Positions 45,030 through 53,358 of a DNA stretch of 64,000 nt are shown piece after piece. The notes under the pieces are model-generated. The model was given only the letters and a program-made list of their open reading frames with translations. It ran no database searches and was not told the DNA's origin. The stretch's first letter is position 1; every line of letters begins with the position of its first letter. The position numbers were made by a program, and so were the translations under genes. The DNA is from Eubacterium sp. (GTDB lineage Bacteria; Bacillota; Clostridia; Lachnospirales; Lachnospiraceae), in NCBI GenBank assembly GCA_024698585.1, contig JAILRB010000014.1:1-64000 (forward strand). Direction: 5' to 3'.

Positions 45030-48000
45030 TTAGTTATTTAAGATCACCGGGAATACTTCAATTTCGTATAAGGAATATCCGTATCCTGTAGCTCTCTGAA
45101 TTCCTTTTACTCTGATATATCTGGTATACTCCGGAAGAAATGCTTCTGTCGTATTCAGCATTGAATTATTTCTTGTACTTCTCTTATCATACCAGTCATT
45201 TCCATTTACTGAGAACTGTAAATCATAATCTTTTCCCATAGCCGTTTCCCAATAAAGTTTTACCATACCAATAGGAATTTCCTCGCCTAAATCTACCACA
45301 ATCCATTCATCATCTGTCCACTGAGAAGACCAACGTGTACTCATATCACCATCTATGGTCTTACCTGCACTTAAATCACCATTTTCTTCGCTCGATGCAT
45401 ATGCGGTTTTTCCTGTGGCAATATTTGTATTGGAAAGCGTATATCCGGAATAAACATATCTTCTAGTATACTCCGTTGTTGTTTCCGGAACCGTTGTCTG
45501 TTCTATGGTTGTAGGAACCTCTGTTGTTTCAGGAGCTGTTGTTGTTTCTCCACCTTTTCCATAAACCTCCATTTCATAAATGGAATAGCCATATGTTGTA
45601 TTACGACTGGTTCCAGCCACCTTTATGTATCTTGCATATACGCCACCAAGATAATCTGTTGTATTTTCTGCATTCTGACTATTGCTTGTAATCTTATTCC
45701 ATGTCGTACCATTTATGGAAATATAAACATCATAAGATGCAGCTCTTGCAGCTTCCCACTTAATGTTCATTCTCCCCACCTGATAAATGGAACCAAGGTC
45801 AACATAAATCCATTCATCATCTGTCCACTGGGAAGACCATCTTGTACTTTCATTACCATCAAAAGCCTTACCGGCAATCAGGTCACCATTTTCATTGGAT
45901 GAAGCATAAGCCGTTTTGTTTAAAGCAAGATTCACTGCCGGGATAGTTATTTCTTCTGTGGTTGTTTCTGTTTGAGCTTCCGTTGTTACTTCTTCTGTGG
46001 TCGGCTCAGTTGTTAGGTAATGATCCCAAACAATTGCTGTGGAGTATGTGGCGGCAATATCTGAAACTTCTCCATTATATTTTGATTGAACGGCATAACT
46101 CAAGCCTCCGGCTCTACCAACGCTATTTTCAAGAATAATTGTATTATCAGTTACCGTTGCCACCTTTGTTCCTTCATCATAAACGTCATATTCATAACCT
46201 TTTGCAATCATTCTTGCATCAACATCCCATGTTAATTTCACTCTGTGATAGCCTAAAATTTCTGCACGTAAATTTTTCGGTGCGTATATCGGTTCTTCTA
46301 AAGTACAGCTGTCTGCTGATCTTGTGTATGTCTGATCTGCCCATACCTGAATTTCTTTCAATGAAATAGTTTCGCTACAATTTGTATATTCAATCTTAAT
46401 AGATTTCAATTTCCGTGTGTCAATTCCGTTGTAAGTTAAGTTATATACGAGTTTATTTGCGGCAATTGTTCCTGAACTGCTATAACCAAGATTTGAATAA
46501 GTCACTCCATTTGTAGAATAATAAATTTTAAAATTAGCAGAATAAGAATTTGCATAATGTAATACGATTCTATGTGCATCAATTGTTTCATTAAAATTCA
46601 ACACAATATTCTGCGTTGCACCGCTTGCAACCGCCCCCAATGTTTCCACATTCTCATCAACCAAATTGCTGGCCGGGTATTGTGAAACAGGATTTGATAC
46701 TGTCACGTTTGCCTGTGATGCAATATTAAATTCATCTGCTTCTTCCCCTTCAAATGTTCCTACTAGGTCATAATCATCTGCTACTCTTACACACTTTTCG
46801 GCATTTACAATACCGTGACTGAATTGTGCGTTTGTTTCGAAATCTGCAATATGTCGATCTGTATTTTGCATAATTCGTCCCACATCATACGGTAATAAAT
46901 CCGGATTTACTGATAACATCATTGCCGCAACACCTGTTGTGGCTGGAGAAGAAAATGAAGTACCGTTCATTAATGTAATACTATTATTGTCATATGATAA
47001 ACACGGAATGGAAGCTCCCGGCGCACAGATATCCTTCTCACTTCCATAATTAGAGAATGATGCTCTAATATTTGTTGAATAAGTTGCTCCTACAGAGATG
47101 ACATATTTGGAATCTGAAGGATAGTGAATTTCAGAACTATTGTCATTTCCGGCGCTGGATATTAAAACAATTCCAGCATTGTACAATTTTCTCAAATAAT
47201 AGTCGTATGATGAATTTACACCCAAACTACCAAAACTCATATTGACTGCTTTTGCACCATGCTCATAAGCGTAATTCAATCCTTCAAACACTGCACTGTT
47301 TGGAAGAAGATATTTGTCACGATCCGGATAATAATCCCCTGCCTGAATTGCCAGAATTTCCGTAACACTATTATCGTATCCGCTACCAACACCTGCAATC
47401 AACTTTCCATTGTTTGCTTCCGCAGCAATCGTACCAATAACCGCAGTACCATGATACTGCTGACTATTATATGTAACCTCTCTGATTGGTTTTTTTGCAA
47501 CCATATCATAAGAATCGTCTGTGATTACGTTTGTGATATCCGGATTATCATAGTAACAACCGATATCAATAACAGCAACTTTAACTTTCTGATGTGCATG
47601 CGTACTCAGATAATCCCATGCACCTTTCACACGCATATTGTCAAAATGAAATGCTTCTGTCAAATTATCATTAGTCATTGCAGTAACTGTAGAACTGGAA
47701 TTTGTTTCCGGACTCATAGTATCCTGCGAAGCAATTTGTGGATTTTCAATTTCAGTTGGTTCTGCCAAATCATTGCTGTCTGCAGCCTTTACAAAGCTAA
47801 ATTCAGAAAAATCTTTTGAAGCCTGATCAACTGTTTTTGACATAGAAATCTCAATAACACTCATATACTCACCCGTATGAATCTTAAAACATTTCTTTAA
47901 TTTAGCATCCTGGGATTTACATACAGCTTTAATATCCTCTTTTGAAACATTCGCATCAAAAATCGCTGTAATCTCTCCCGGGACAAACCCATTTTTTGAT

Positions 48001-48389
48001 CCTTTAGAACGTTCCTTCGCAGCTTTTTCATAATTTACAGCGACTTTCCCTGCTCTTTTGTCCAGGTTATTCACGAAAGCTTTTAACTGCTTCTTATCAT
48101 CCTTTTTGTAGAAGGAAGTCATCGCTGAATTCAATGCTGCATTATAGTCTTCTTTGTTCTTATAAGAATTTACTTCTTTTGCAGCATTTTTACCGTCTAC
48201 TATAGCTTCCTTTGCCACGCCATCAAGTTCCTCTTTTGACAATTTTGATACTTTAATTTCATCATAAACTGTCTTCTGTTTTGCCACTGCTGTAGTTGTT
48301 GTCTTCTTTGGTGCAAATACACTAAGACCACCGACTAAAAGAGTTAGTGTTAAAACTACAGCTAAAAACTTTTTGATTTTACTGTTCAT
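45030..48389 (-). CDS. Secreted subtilisin-like serine protease with discoidin (F5/8C) domains
   Basis: 1119-aa exported S8 peptidase. Signal peptide about 1-26; propeptide region to about 210. The catalytic domain (about 255-535) has Asp275 (VAVIDIG), His313 (YHGTAVIG), oxyanion Asn415 (SSAGNDN) and Ser478 (NGTSFSSPATTG). Then come a discoidin-like domain (about 560-690), an Fn3-like domain (about 700-790), a Thr/Glu linker (793-818), an F5/8C domain (820-945), a second Thr/Pro linker and a second F5/8C domain (990-1119). The last two share TRWSSQWTDDEWI. F5/8C domains usually bind glycans or lipids, so it probably cleaves host or surface proteins while tethered. RBS GGGAGG before ATG 48389; an extended -10 (TGGTAAAAT) lies upstream. 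No LPXTG. Confidence 0.9.
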   Translation of the reverse strand: MNSKIKKFLAVVLTLTLLVGGLSVFAPKKTTTTAVAKQKTVYDEIKVSKLSKEELDGVAKEAIVDGKNAAKEVNSYKNKEDYNAALNSAMTSFYKKDDKKQLKAFVNNLDKRAGKVAVNYEKAAKERSKGSKNGFVPGEITAIFDANVSKEDIKAVCKSQDAKLKKCFKIHTGEYMSVIEISMSKTVDQASKDFSEFSFVKAADSNDLAEPTEIENPQIASQDTMSPETNSSSTVTAMTNDNLTEAFHFDNMRVKGAWDYLSTHAHQKVKVAVIDIGCYYDNPDITNVITDDSYDMVAKKPIREVTYNSQQYHGTAVIGTIAAEANNGKLIAGVGSGYDNSVTEILAIQAGDYYPDRDKYLLPNSAVFEGLNYAYEHGAKAVNMSFGSLGVNSSYDYYLRKLYNAGIVLISSAGNDNSSEIHYPSDSKYVISVGATYSTNIRASFSNYGSEKDICAPGASIPCLSYDNNSITLMNGTSFSSPATTGVAAMMLSVNPDLLPYDVGRIMQNTDRHIADFETNAQFSHGIVNAEKCVRVADDYDLVGTFEGEEADEFNIASQANVTVSNPVSQYPASNLVDENVETLGAVASGATQNIVLNFNETIDAHRIVLHYANSYSANFKIYYSTNGVTYSNLGYSSSGTIAANKLVYNLTYNGIDTRKLKSIKIEYTNCSETISLKEIQVWADQTYTRSADSCTLEEPIYAPKNLRAEILGYHRVKLTWDVDARMIAKGYEYDVYDEGTKVATVTDNTIILENSVGRAGGLSYAVQSKYNGEVSDIAATYSTAIVWDHYLTTEPTTEEVTTEAQTETTTEEITIPAVNLALNKTAYASSNENGDLIAGKAFDGNESTRWSSQWTDDEWIYVDLGSIYQVGRMNIKWEAARAASYDVYISINGTTWNKITSNSQNAENTTDYLGGVYARYIKVAGTSRNTTYGYSIYEMEVYGKGGETTTAPETTEVPTTIEQTTVPETTTEYTRRYVYSGYTLSNTNIATGKTAYASSEENGDLSAGKTIDGDMSTRWSSQWTDDEWIVVDLGEEIPIGMVKLYWETAMGKDYDLQFSVNGNDWYDKRSTRNNSMLNTTEAFLPEYTRYIRVKGIQRATGYGYSLYEIEVFPVILNN

Positions 48390-48557
48390 AAAAAACCTCC
48401 CTTTTGTAAAAATCTATTGCATTTTACCATATTTGTTTGGTTTTGTGTCGTTTTTTTAGAAAAGTGTTCGTTTTTTACACTTTTTCTTAAAAATATCCAC
48501 CTTTTCTAAATATTTTCAACTTATTTGTGAAATACATTATGGTTATAAGAATTTAGC

Positions 48558-48599
48558 AAAAAAAGGATGCCACCTCGTACAATATACAAGATAGCATCC
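48558..48599 (-). terminator. Terminator left over downstream of gene remnants
   Basis: GGATGC/GCATCC plus nine more pairs (three G-U on the minus-strand RNA), followed by seven T on the minus strand. It is oriented for the remnants at 48663-48824, not for an intact gene. Confidence 0.7.
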
Positions 48600-48662
48600 A
48601 TTTATTTCGGCTAATATTAGAAATTTTACGCTACATATGCCAGATTAAATAGAAATTATTCA

Positions 48663-48824
48663 TTATTTAGTCTTCTTGTTTTTAACCTTTGACCAGTTTG
48701 AATATGAAGTTACTTTATATTACGCTTTTTTTCTATACGTCATTTTGTATTCCTTTAGATAATTTTTTGCAATACCAATATCTTTAACCATCTGATAAAT
48801 TATAACTTCACCTTGATTTTCCAT
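48663..48824 (-). pseudogene. Gene remnants: RhuM-like N-terminus and Fn3-type C-terminus
   Basis: A 34-codon frame starts at ATG 48824 behind GAGGAGAG with MENQGEVIIYQ, which I recall as the N-terminus of RhuM-family proteins (normally about 330 aa). It then continues MVKDIGIAKNYLKEYK, possibly a fragment from further along the same gene, and stops at 48720. In the same frame after the stop, YKVTSYSNWSKVKNKKTK and another stop look like the Lys-rich end of an Fn3 surface protein such as that encoded at 3258-7940. A terminator follows. Both parts appear to be deletion relics; family assignment is from memory and should be treated as tentative. Confidence 0.4.
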
Positions 48825-48915
48825 CAGAAATTAACTCTCCTCAATTTATTTTAAACTTGCAAAAAAGATATAAATTCAAAGGTTGACCCTTTTTTTACTA
48901 AAAAGTCGTTATATT

Positions 48916-49083
48916 TTATTGATTCTTGGATTTTTTCATTCTTTCAGTAATTACGTAACAGGTAAGCATAATGATAGTTGCAATCCATTTAATGATATTC
49001 GTTACGCTTGGATTGCTAAACTCTCCTTCAAAGCCTTCAATTAAAATTAATATTGTCAATACGCTAATAATTAACTTTTCCAT
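48916..49083 (-). CDS. Small hydrophobic membrane protein, 55 aa
   Basis: 55-aa ORF with a strong RBS (AAAGGAG, 8 nt before ATG 49083) and a good promoter (TTGACT-16-TATAAT at 49109-49136). Sequence begins MEKLIISVLTILILIEGFEG. It has two hydrophobic stretches (about 3-17 and 29-45) and a basic C-terminus (TERMKKSKNQ). The regulatory signals argue that it is expressed. Function is unknown; small membrane peptides of this size include type I toxins and stress peptides. Located among gene remnants next to element B. Confidence 0.65.
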   Translation of the reverse strand: MEKLIISVLTILILIEGFEGEFSNPSVTNIIKWIATIIMLTCYVITERMKKSKNQ

Positions 49084-49108
49084 AGAAATCTCCTTTCCTA
49101 CATCTTTT

Positions 49109-49136
49109 ATTATACCTAGAGAATGTTTGGAGTCAA
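49109..49136 (-). promoter_or_regulatory. Promoter of the 55-aa membrane protein gene
   Basis: TTGACT (49131-49136, minus strand), 16-bp spacer, TATAAT (49109-49114), 25 nt before the ATG at 49083. Confidence 0.7.
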
Positions 49137-49159
49137 TGTTTTCTATAACACCTCGCTTT

Positions 49160-49312
49160 CGTTAGCAATGAGATGTGAACTCGGAGAGCGAAGCTCTCCT
49201 TCGTCACGGCATTCGCCGTGACGTAAAATAAAAAAGAAACGAAGTTCTTACGAAAGCGAGCTTTCGACGAACTTCGTTTCTTTTTTATTTTGTTCACTTC
49301 TCATTGCTAACG
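49160..49312. repeat. Palindromic element B (MITE/REP-like), abutting tRNA-Thr(GGT)
   Basis: 153-bp element. Terminal inverted repeats: GTTAGCAATGAGATGTGAAC (49161-49180) and its inverse at 49292-49311, one mismatch. Inside: hairpin GGAGAGC-GAA-GCTCTCC (49183-49199), palindrome CGTCACGGC-ATTC-GCCGTGACG (49202-49223) and a 67-nt hairpin (49225-49291). Same order of parts as element A. The right end lies 4 nt from the tRNA 3' end. Confidence 0.75.
49225..49291 (-). terminator. Long hairpin of element B, likely tRNA-Thr(GGT) terminator
   Basis: 23-bp perfect outer stem (AAAATAAAAAAGAAACG... with ...CGTTTCTTTTTTATTTT) and inner stem CGAAAGC-GA-GCTTTCG. The tip GCGAGC is the same as in element A. 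Confidence 0.75.
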
Positions 49313-49316
49313 TGAA

Positions 49317-49388
49317 AGCTGATGACGGGAATTGAACCCGTGACCTCTCCCTTACCAAGGGAACGCTCTACCCCTGAGCCACATCAGC
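49317..49388 (-). tRNA. tRNA-Thr (anticodon GGT)
   Basis: Cloverleaf on the minus strand: acceptor GCTGATG/CATCAGC, D-stem GCTC/GAGC, anticodon stem TTCCC/GGGAG with loop TTGGTAA (anticodon GGT, reading ACC/ACU), T-arm ACGGG/CCCGT with loop TTCAATT. CCA not encoded. Confidence 0.95.
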
Positions 49389-49411
49389 CTGCCAATTTTG
49401 GCAACGAAAAT

Positions 49412-49440
49412 ATAATAGCATATTTTTATTTGTTTTACAA
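49412..49440 (-). promoter_or_regulatory. Promoter of tRNA-Thr(GGT)
   Basis: TTGTAA (49435-49440, minus strand), 17-bp spacer, TATTAT (49412-49417) with extended TGC. A GCCAA-TT-TTGGC palindrome (49391-49402) lies between it and the tRNA. Confidence 0.65.
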
Positions 49441-49453
49441 TATTTTTTCCAAC

Positions 49454-49490
49454 AAAAAATCGACAACCTTATTTCAAAAAGTTGTCGATT
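49454..49490 (-). terminator. Terminator of the secreted Ig-domain protein gene
   Basis: AATCGACAAC/GTTGTCGATT 10-bp stem (49458-49467 with 49481-49490), followed on the minus strand by a T-run. Confidence 0.85.
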
Positions 49491-49508
49491 CTTAATTACG
49501 AAATATGC

Positions 49509-50660
49509 TTATTTCACTCGGTAGGTAACAACCTTACTTTTCTTATATCCCTTAAGTTTAGCTGATACCTTAATTTTAACCTTCTTCTTTAATTTTGCTT
49601 TTAACTTTACTGTAAATTTACCTTTTTTATTTGCCTTTACAGTATAAGATTTCTTTCCCACTACCACTTTTATCGTAGCATCTTTTTTGGCAGTTCCGGT
49701 AATTTTCTTTGTCCCTCTTTTATATTTCTTCAGTTTAGGAGCTGCGAGCCTTGAAATGCTTGTCGGAGGTGCGATATTCGCTTTTACCTTTACCACTGCT
49801 TCCTTCTGGTCCTGAAACACTTTGAGATAATAAGTTCCTACCCCTAACAATAACCCACCTGTGTTTGCTGATGATGGATATTTATTGCCCAAGAAATATC
49901 CATCGTAAATATACCACTCCTTATTCTTCTGCTTTTTTAATTGTGACGTTAAATCTGTTCTGTCATCAGAATATAATTTATAACCAACACATGGCTTTCC
50001 ATACACCGATGCAACAGAAACATTCATATCAAAACTAACAATTGATGGTTTCGTTAATTTAAACACAAAAAATTGTTCTTTACAGCTATCTGTAATCAAG
50101 CACGATTTAAATTCTCCGGCTTTTAAAGGAATTGCGTCTTCTTCTGTGCTTGCAGAAACATTTCCGCTTCTTGGAAGATACTGTGCTCTGATTTCTGTTG
50201 TAACCGTTCCCTTGGATTCTTTTCCGTTTTTTCCATGATACGCTACATAATATGTTCCTTCTTCCAAAATAACATATCTTTCGTTCTTTTTATTCTTTTC
50301 TGTATCGCATTGTAGTTTCTTAACAACAACTCCTGATAAATCTTCAACATTCGGCGTATTTATATTTCCCAAACTTTCCCAGTTTTCTTCACAAACTGAG
50401 GAAACAATTGTAAATTTCACATATGCTGGTTGCTTCAGTGAAAATTTAATGTAAAAATCATCATCCTTATGTTCATCGCCTTCTGCCCAATCAAATGAAA
50501 CAACTTTACCGTTTCCAGTCGCCGTAATATTACTTACTGCATTTACAGGTGCATCAATTGTTTGAGCCGCCTTTACTTTCTCCGAAAAATTCCCGAAAAA
50601 AAACATTCCGACAACTATAGCAGTCGTTAATACAACGCCTAAAAATCTTTTCATTCTCAT
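49509..50660 (-). CDS. Secreted protein with C-terminal bacterial Ig-like domain
   Basis: 383 aa from ATG 50660 (MRMKRFLGVVL), preceded by AAAGGAAG at 8 nt; upstream in-frame ATGs would lengthen the basic n-region and lack an RBS. Signal peptide about 1-31 (ending VKAA). The central region (about 35-300) holds two copies of a beta-rich pattern (ISFDW / FYIKFSLKQPAYVKFTI and FFVFKLTKPSIVSFDM, each ending in a 'GTYYVAYHG / GTYYLKVFQ' strand), like pre-peptidase C-terminal domains. The last 75 residues are a Lys-rich Ig-like (Big_6-type) domain with ITGTAKKDATIKV. Probably cell-surface bound; role unknown. Confidence 0.78.
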   Translation of the reverse strand: MRMKRFLGVVLTTAIVVGMFFFGNFSEKVKAAQTIDAPVNAVSNITATGNGKVVSFDWAEGDEHKDDDFYIKFSLKQPAYVKFTIVSSVCEENWESLGNINTPNVEDLSGVVVKKLQCDTEKNKKNERYVILEEGTYYVAYHGKNGKESKGTVTTEIRAQYLPRSGNVSASTEEDAIPLKAGEFKSCLITDSCKEQFFVFKLTKPSIVSFDMNVSVASVYGKPCVGYKLYSDDRTDLTSQLKKQKNKEWYIYDGYFLGNKYPSSANTGGLLLGVGTYYLKVFQDQKEAVVKVKANIAPPTSISRLAAPKLKKYKRGTKKITGTAKKDATIKVVVGKKSYTVKANKKGKFTVKLKAKLKKKVKIKVSAKLKGYKKSKVVTYRVK

Positions 50661-50728
50661 CGTTTCGCTTCCTTTCATGAAAAATATACTCTTCCGTAAT
50701 TCTATCACAGCCCAATTTATCCGTCAAT

Positions 50729-51466
50729 TTATCGTCTCTGTCGAACAATTTCATAAGCCAATACACCGGTTGCAACCGAAGCGTTTAGAGAATCAATATC
50801 TCCTGCCATTGGAATGGATGCAATGAAGTCACATTTTTCTTTTACCAGACGGCTAACTCCTTTCCCCTCATTTCCGATTACCAACCCCATCGGTCCTTTT
50901 AAATCCAAGTCATACATGGTTGTTCCGCCCATGTCGGCACAGACGAACCACAATCCTTCTTTCTTTAATTCTTCAATGGTCTTGGAAAGATTGGTGACTT
51001 TCGCTACTGGAGTATAATTCAATGCCCCAGCTGAAGTTTTTGCAACAGTTGCTGTTAAACCGGTTGCACGGTGTTTTGGAATAATCACACCATGAGCCCC
51101 GGCTAAATTTGCAGTACGGATGATTGCTCCCAAATTATGGGGATCTTCAATATCATCCAACAAAATGATAAACGGTGCTTCGCCTTTTTCTTCTGCATTC
51201 TTTAAGATATCGTCCACACTTGCATATTCATACGCTGCCATGTAGGCAATCACACCTTGGTGGCGTCCTGTCTCTGACATCTGATCCAGACGTTCTTTTT
51301 TCACATAATTGATTACAGTATCATGTTTCTTTGCCTCGCGGATTACCGTGTTCATGGAACCTTCTTTACAATGTTCCAAAACAAAAAGCTTATCAATGGT
51401 TTTTCCCGCACGATAAGCTTCAATTACTGCATTACGACCTTCTATGGTGAATTCTTCGTATCTCAT
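50729..51466 (-). CDS. rlmB: 23S rRNA (guanosine-2'-O)-methyltransferase RlmB, TrmH family
   Basis: 245-aa SPOUT methyltransferase with an N-terminal L30e-like substrate-binding domain (about 1-75) and the knotted SAM-binding domain. Motifs: LDDIEDPHNLGAIIRTANLAGAHG (abridged), LVIGNEGKGVSRLVKE and DSLNASVATGVLAYEIVRQR. ATG 51466 overlaps the mrnC stop as TAATG with GGAGAGG upstream; a longer start would overlap mrnC by 82 nt. Confidence 0.93.
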   Translation of the reverse strand: MRYEEFTIEGRNAVIEAYRAGKTIDKLFVLEHCKEGSMNTVIREAKKHDTVINYVKKERLDQMSETGRHQGVIAYMAAYEYASVDDILKNAEEKGEAPFIILLDDIEDPHNLGAIIRTANLAGAHGVIIPKHRATGLTATVAKTSAGALNYTPVAKVTNLSKTIEELKKEGLWFVCADMGGTTMYDLDLKGPMGLVIGNEGKGVSRLVKEKCDFIASIPMAGDIDSLNASVATGVLAYEIVRQRR

Positions 51467-51897
51467 TAATTTTCCTCTCCAATCAATTCCAATCCTTTTC
51501 GAATCAGTTCCATCATTCGTTCTGACTGTTCCGTAAGATACAGCCATCCCATCAACGCCTCAAATCCGGTTGCAGTACGGTAATCACTCATGGAAGCATT
51601 TTTTGCTCTGGTGATTGCCTTGGCATTTCTTCCACGTTTGAAAATCGCCATTTCCTGTTCTGTAAGTAAATCCTGAATAGCAAAAATCATCTTCGCCTGA
51701 GTCTGTGCCTTCACTAAATCGGAAGCAGCCTTGTGAATCTTATTTACCTGACGGTTTGCTTCATCCACAATGATGGTACGAATCACAATCTCATAGATTC
51801 CGTCCCCGATGTACGCTAAGGTCAACGGGGAATAATCTACGATATTGATATCCTTTAAATTCATTTGTTCTTTCACAATTCGAAAAATATCATTCAT
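51466..51897 (-). CDS. mrnC: Mini-ribonuclease III
   Basis: 143-aa RNase III catalytic domain without the dsRNA-binding domain; matures 23S rRNA in Firmicutes. Motifs: LTLAYIGDGIYEIVIRTI with catalytic Asp, KRGRNAK, and the C-terminal catalytic YRTATGFEALMGWLYL. It lies 3 nt behind cysS, with overlap into rlmB: the conserved cysS-mrnC-rlmB block. Confidence 0.94.
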   Translation of the reverse strand: MNDIFRIVKEQMNLKDINIVDYSPLTLAYIGDGIYEIVIRTIIVDEANRQVNKIHKAASDLVKAQTQAKMIFAIQDLLTEQEMAIFKRGRNAKAITRAKNASMSDYRTATGFEALMGWLYLTEQSERMMELIRKGLELIGEEN

Positions 51898-51900
51898 AAC

Positions 51901-53313
51901 TTAACTTCTGGACCACTTGGTTCCTTCTCTTGTATCCTTTAAAATAATTCCCTTTGCTGCCAATTCATCACGGATGCTGTCAGCTAAGGCGAAATCTCTG
52001 TCTTTCTTTGCCTGAGCACGTTTTGCAATCATTTCTTCAATGTAATCTTCATCGCCTACTGCCTCAGTTTCTTTCTCAAGAATTACCCCAAGAACATTGC
52101 AAAGCTGTTCTAAAATTTCATAAAGCTTTGTGGCAAATTCCTTTGTGCTTTCTGCAGTCACAATGCTGTTTGTAAATTTCACATATTCAAATACTGCTGA
52201 AATTGCATTGGCTGTATTACAATCATCTTCCATTGCTGATTCAAATTTCTTTACATATTCCTGTGCTTCAGAAAGATTCTTTGTTTCTGCTTCGGTCATG
52301 GAACCGTCTGCACCATTGGCTTTAGCATCACGAATCTTTTCGCCTGCATTGACGATTCGTTCCAAACCGTTCTTTGCCGCTTCCATTAAGTCCGCACTGA
52401 AGTTCAACGGGCTTCTGTAATGCGCGCTTAACATAAAGAATCTTAATACCTGTAAATCATATTTTTCTGAAATATCACGAACAGTAAAGAAGTTTCCTAA
52501 AGATTTTGACATCTTGGTACCATCAATATTTAAAAAAGCGTTATGCATCCAATATTTTGCAAATGGAACCCCGTTCGCTGCTTCACTCTGGGCAATTTCG
52601 TTTTCATGATGTGGGAAAACGAGGTCTTCTCCACCGGCATGAATATCAATTTCATCCCCCAGATATTTCTTTGACATTACAGAACACTCAATGTGCCATC
52701 CCGGTCTACCGTCACTCCATGGAGACTGCCAAGCCGGTTCTCCTTCTTTCTTCGGTTTCCAGAGAACAAAATCCAATGGATCTTCCTTAGACTCTTCACC
52801 TGCCACTTTAATGTTTCTATGACCTGCTTCCAAATCATCAATATTCTTCTTAGACAGTTTTCCGTAATCCTTGAACTTTCTGGTTCTAAAGTATACGGTT
52901 CCGTCTGCATCATATGCATAACCTTTATCAATTAAGGTCTGAATCATGGAAATCATTCCGTCAATTTCCTGCGTAGCCAATGGATGTTTTGTAGCCGGCA
53001 TTACATTCATGCCTTCCATATCCTTCTTACATTCTTCTATGTATCTCTGAGAAATTTCTTCCGCAGTCTTTCCTTCTTCAATAGCCTTTTTGATAATTTT
53101 GTCATCCACGTCGGTAAAGTTGGAAACGTAATTAACTTCATATCCTTTGTATTCCATATAACGTCTAAATGTATCAAACACAATCATCGGTCTGGCATTT
53201 CCAATATGGATAAAATCATATACAGTCGGTCCACAGACATACATGGTCAGTTTTCCTTCCTGCAATGGTACAAAATCTTCTTTTTTCTTTGTCAATGTAT
53301 TATAAATTTTCAT
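51901..53313 (-). CDS. cysS: Cysteinyl-tRNA synthetase
   Basis: 470-aa class I synthetase. Zinc/HIGH region CGPTVYDFIHIGNARP, the Zn residues CSVMSKK and HHENEIAQ, and KMSKS in GTKMSKSLGNF. The start at ATG 53313 (MKIYNTLTKKK) matches the usual N-terminus. An ATG 9 codons upstream has AAGGAG only 3 nt away, so the true start is not certain. Followed directly by mrnC. Confidence 0.96.
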   Translation of the reverse strand: MKIYNTLTKKKEDFVPLQEGKLTMYVCGPTVYDFIHIGNARPMIVFDTFRRYMEYKGYEVNYVSNFTDVDDKIIKKAIEEGKTAEEISQRYIEECKKDMEGMNVMPATKHPLATQEIDGMISMIQTLIDKGYAYDADGTVYFRTRKFKDYGKLSKKNIDDLEAGHRNIKVAGEESKEDPLDFVLWKPKKEGEPAWQSPWSDGRPGWHIECSVMSKKYLGDEIDIHAGGEDLVFPHHENEIAQSEAANGVPFAKYWMHNAFLNIDGTKMSKSLGNFFTVRDISEKYDLQVLRFFMLSAHYRSPLNFSADLMEAAKNGLERIVNAGEKIRDAKANGADGSMTEAETKNLSEAQEYVKKFESAMEDDCNTANAISAVFEYVKFTNSIVTAESTKEFATKLYEILEQLCNVLGVILEKETEAVGDEDYIEEMIAKRAQAKKDRDFALADSIRDELAAKGIILKDTREGTKWSRS

Positions 53314-53358
53314 AGTTGATCCGATGCACCTTTCGTACATCTACTCCTTTCCTACCAT

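Noticed and set aside
47259-47819. Long plus-strand ORF (186 codons) antisense to the subtilisin gene
   Set aside because: No RBS, Ile/Cys/His-rich nonsense composition, and the opposite strand encodes a clear S8 catalytic domain.
48878-48898. Plus-strand hairpin AAAGG-ttgac-CCTTT with T-tail
   Set aside because: Only a 5-bp stem, and no plus-strand gene ends nearby; probably chance in AT-rich DNA.
48971-49165. Plus-strand ORF of 64 codons overlapping the small membrane protein gene
   Set aside because: The minus-strand 55-aa ORF has a promoter and a strong RBS; the plus-strand ORF has neither and runs into element B.
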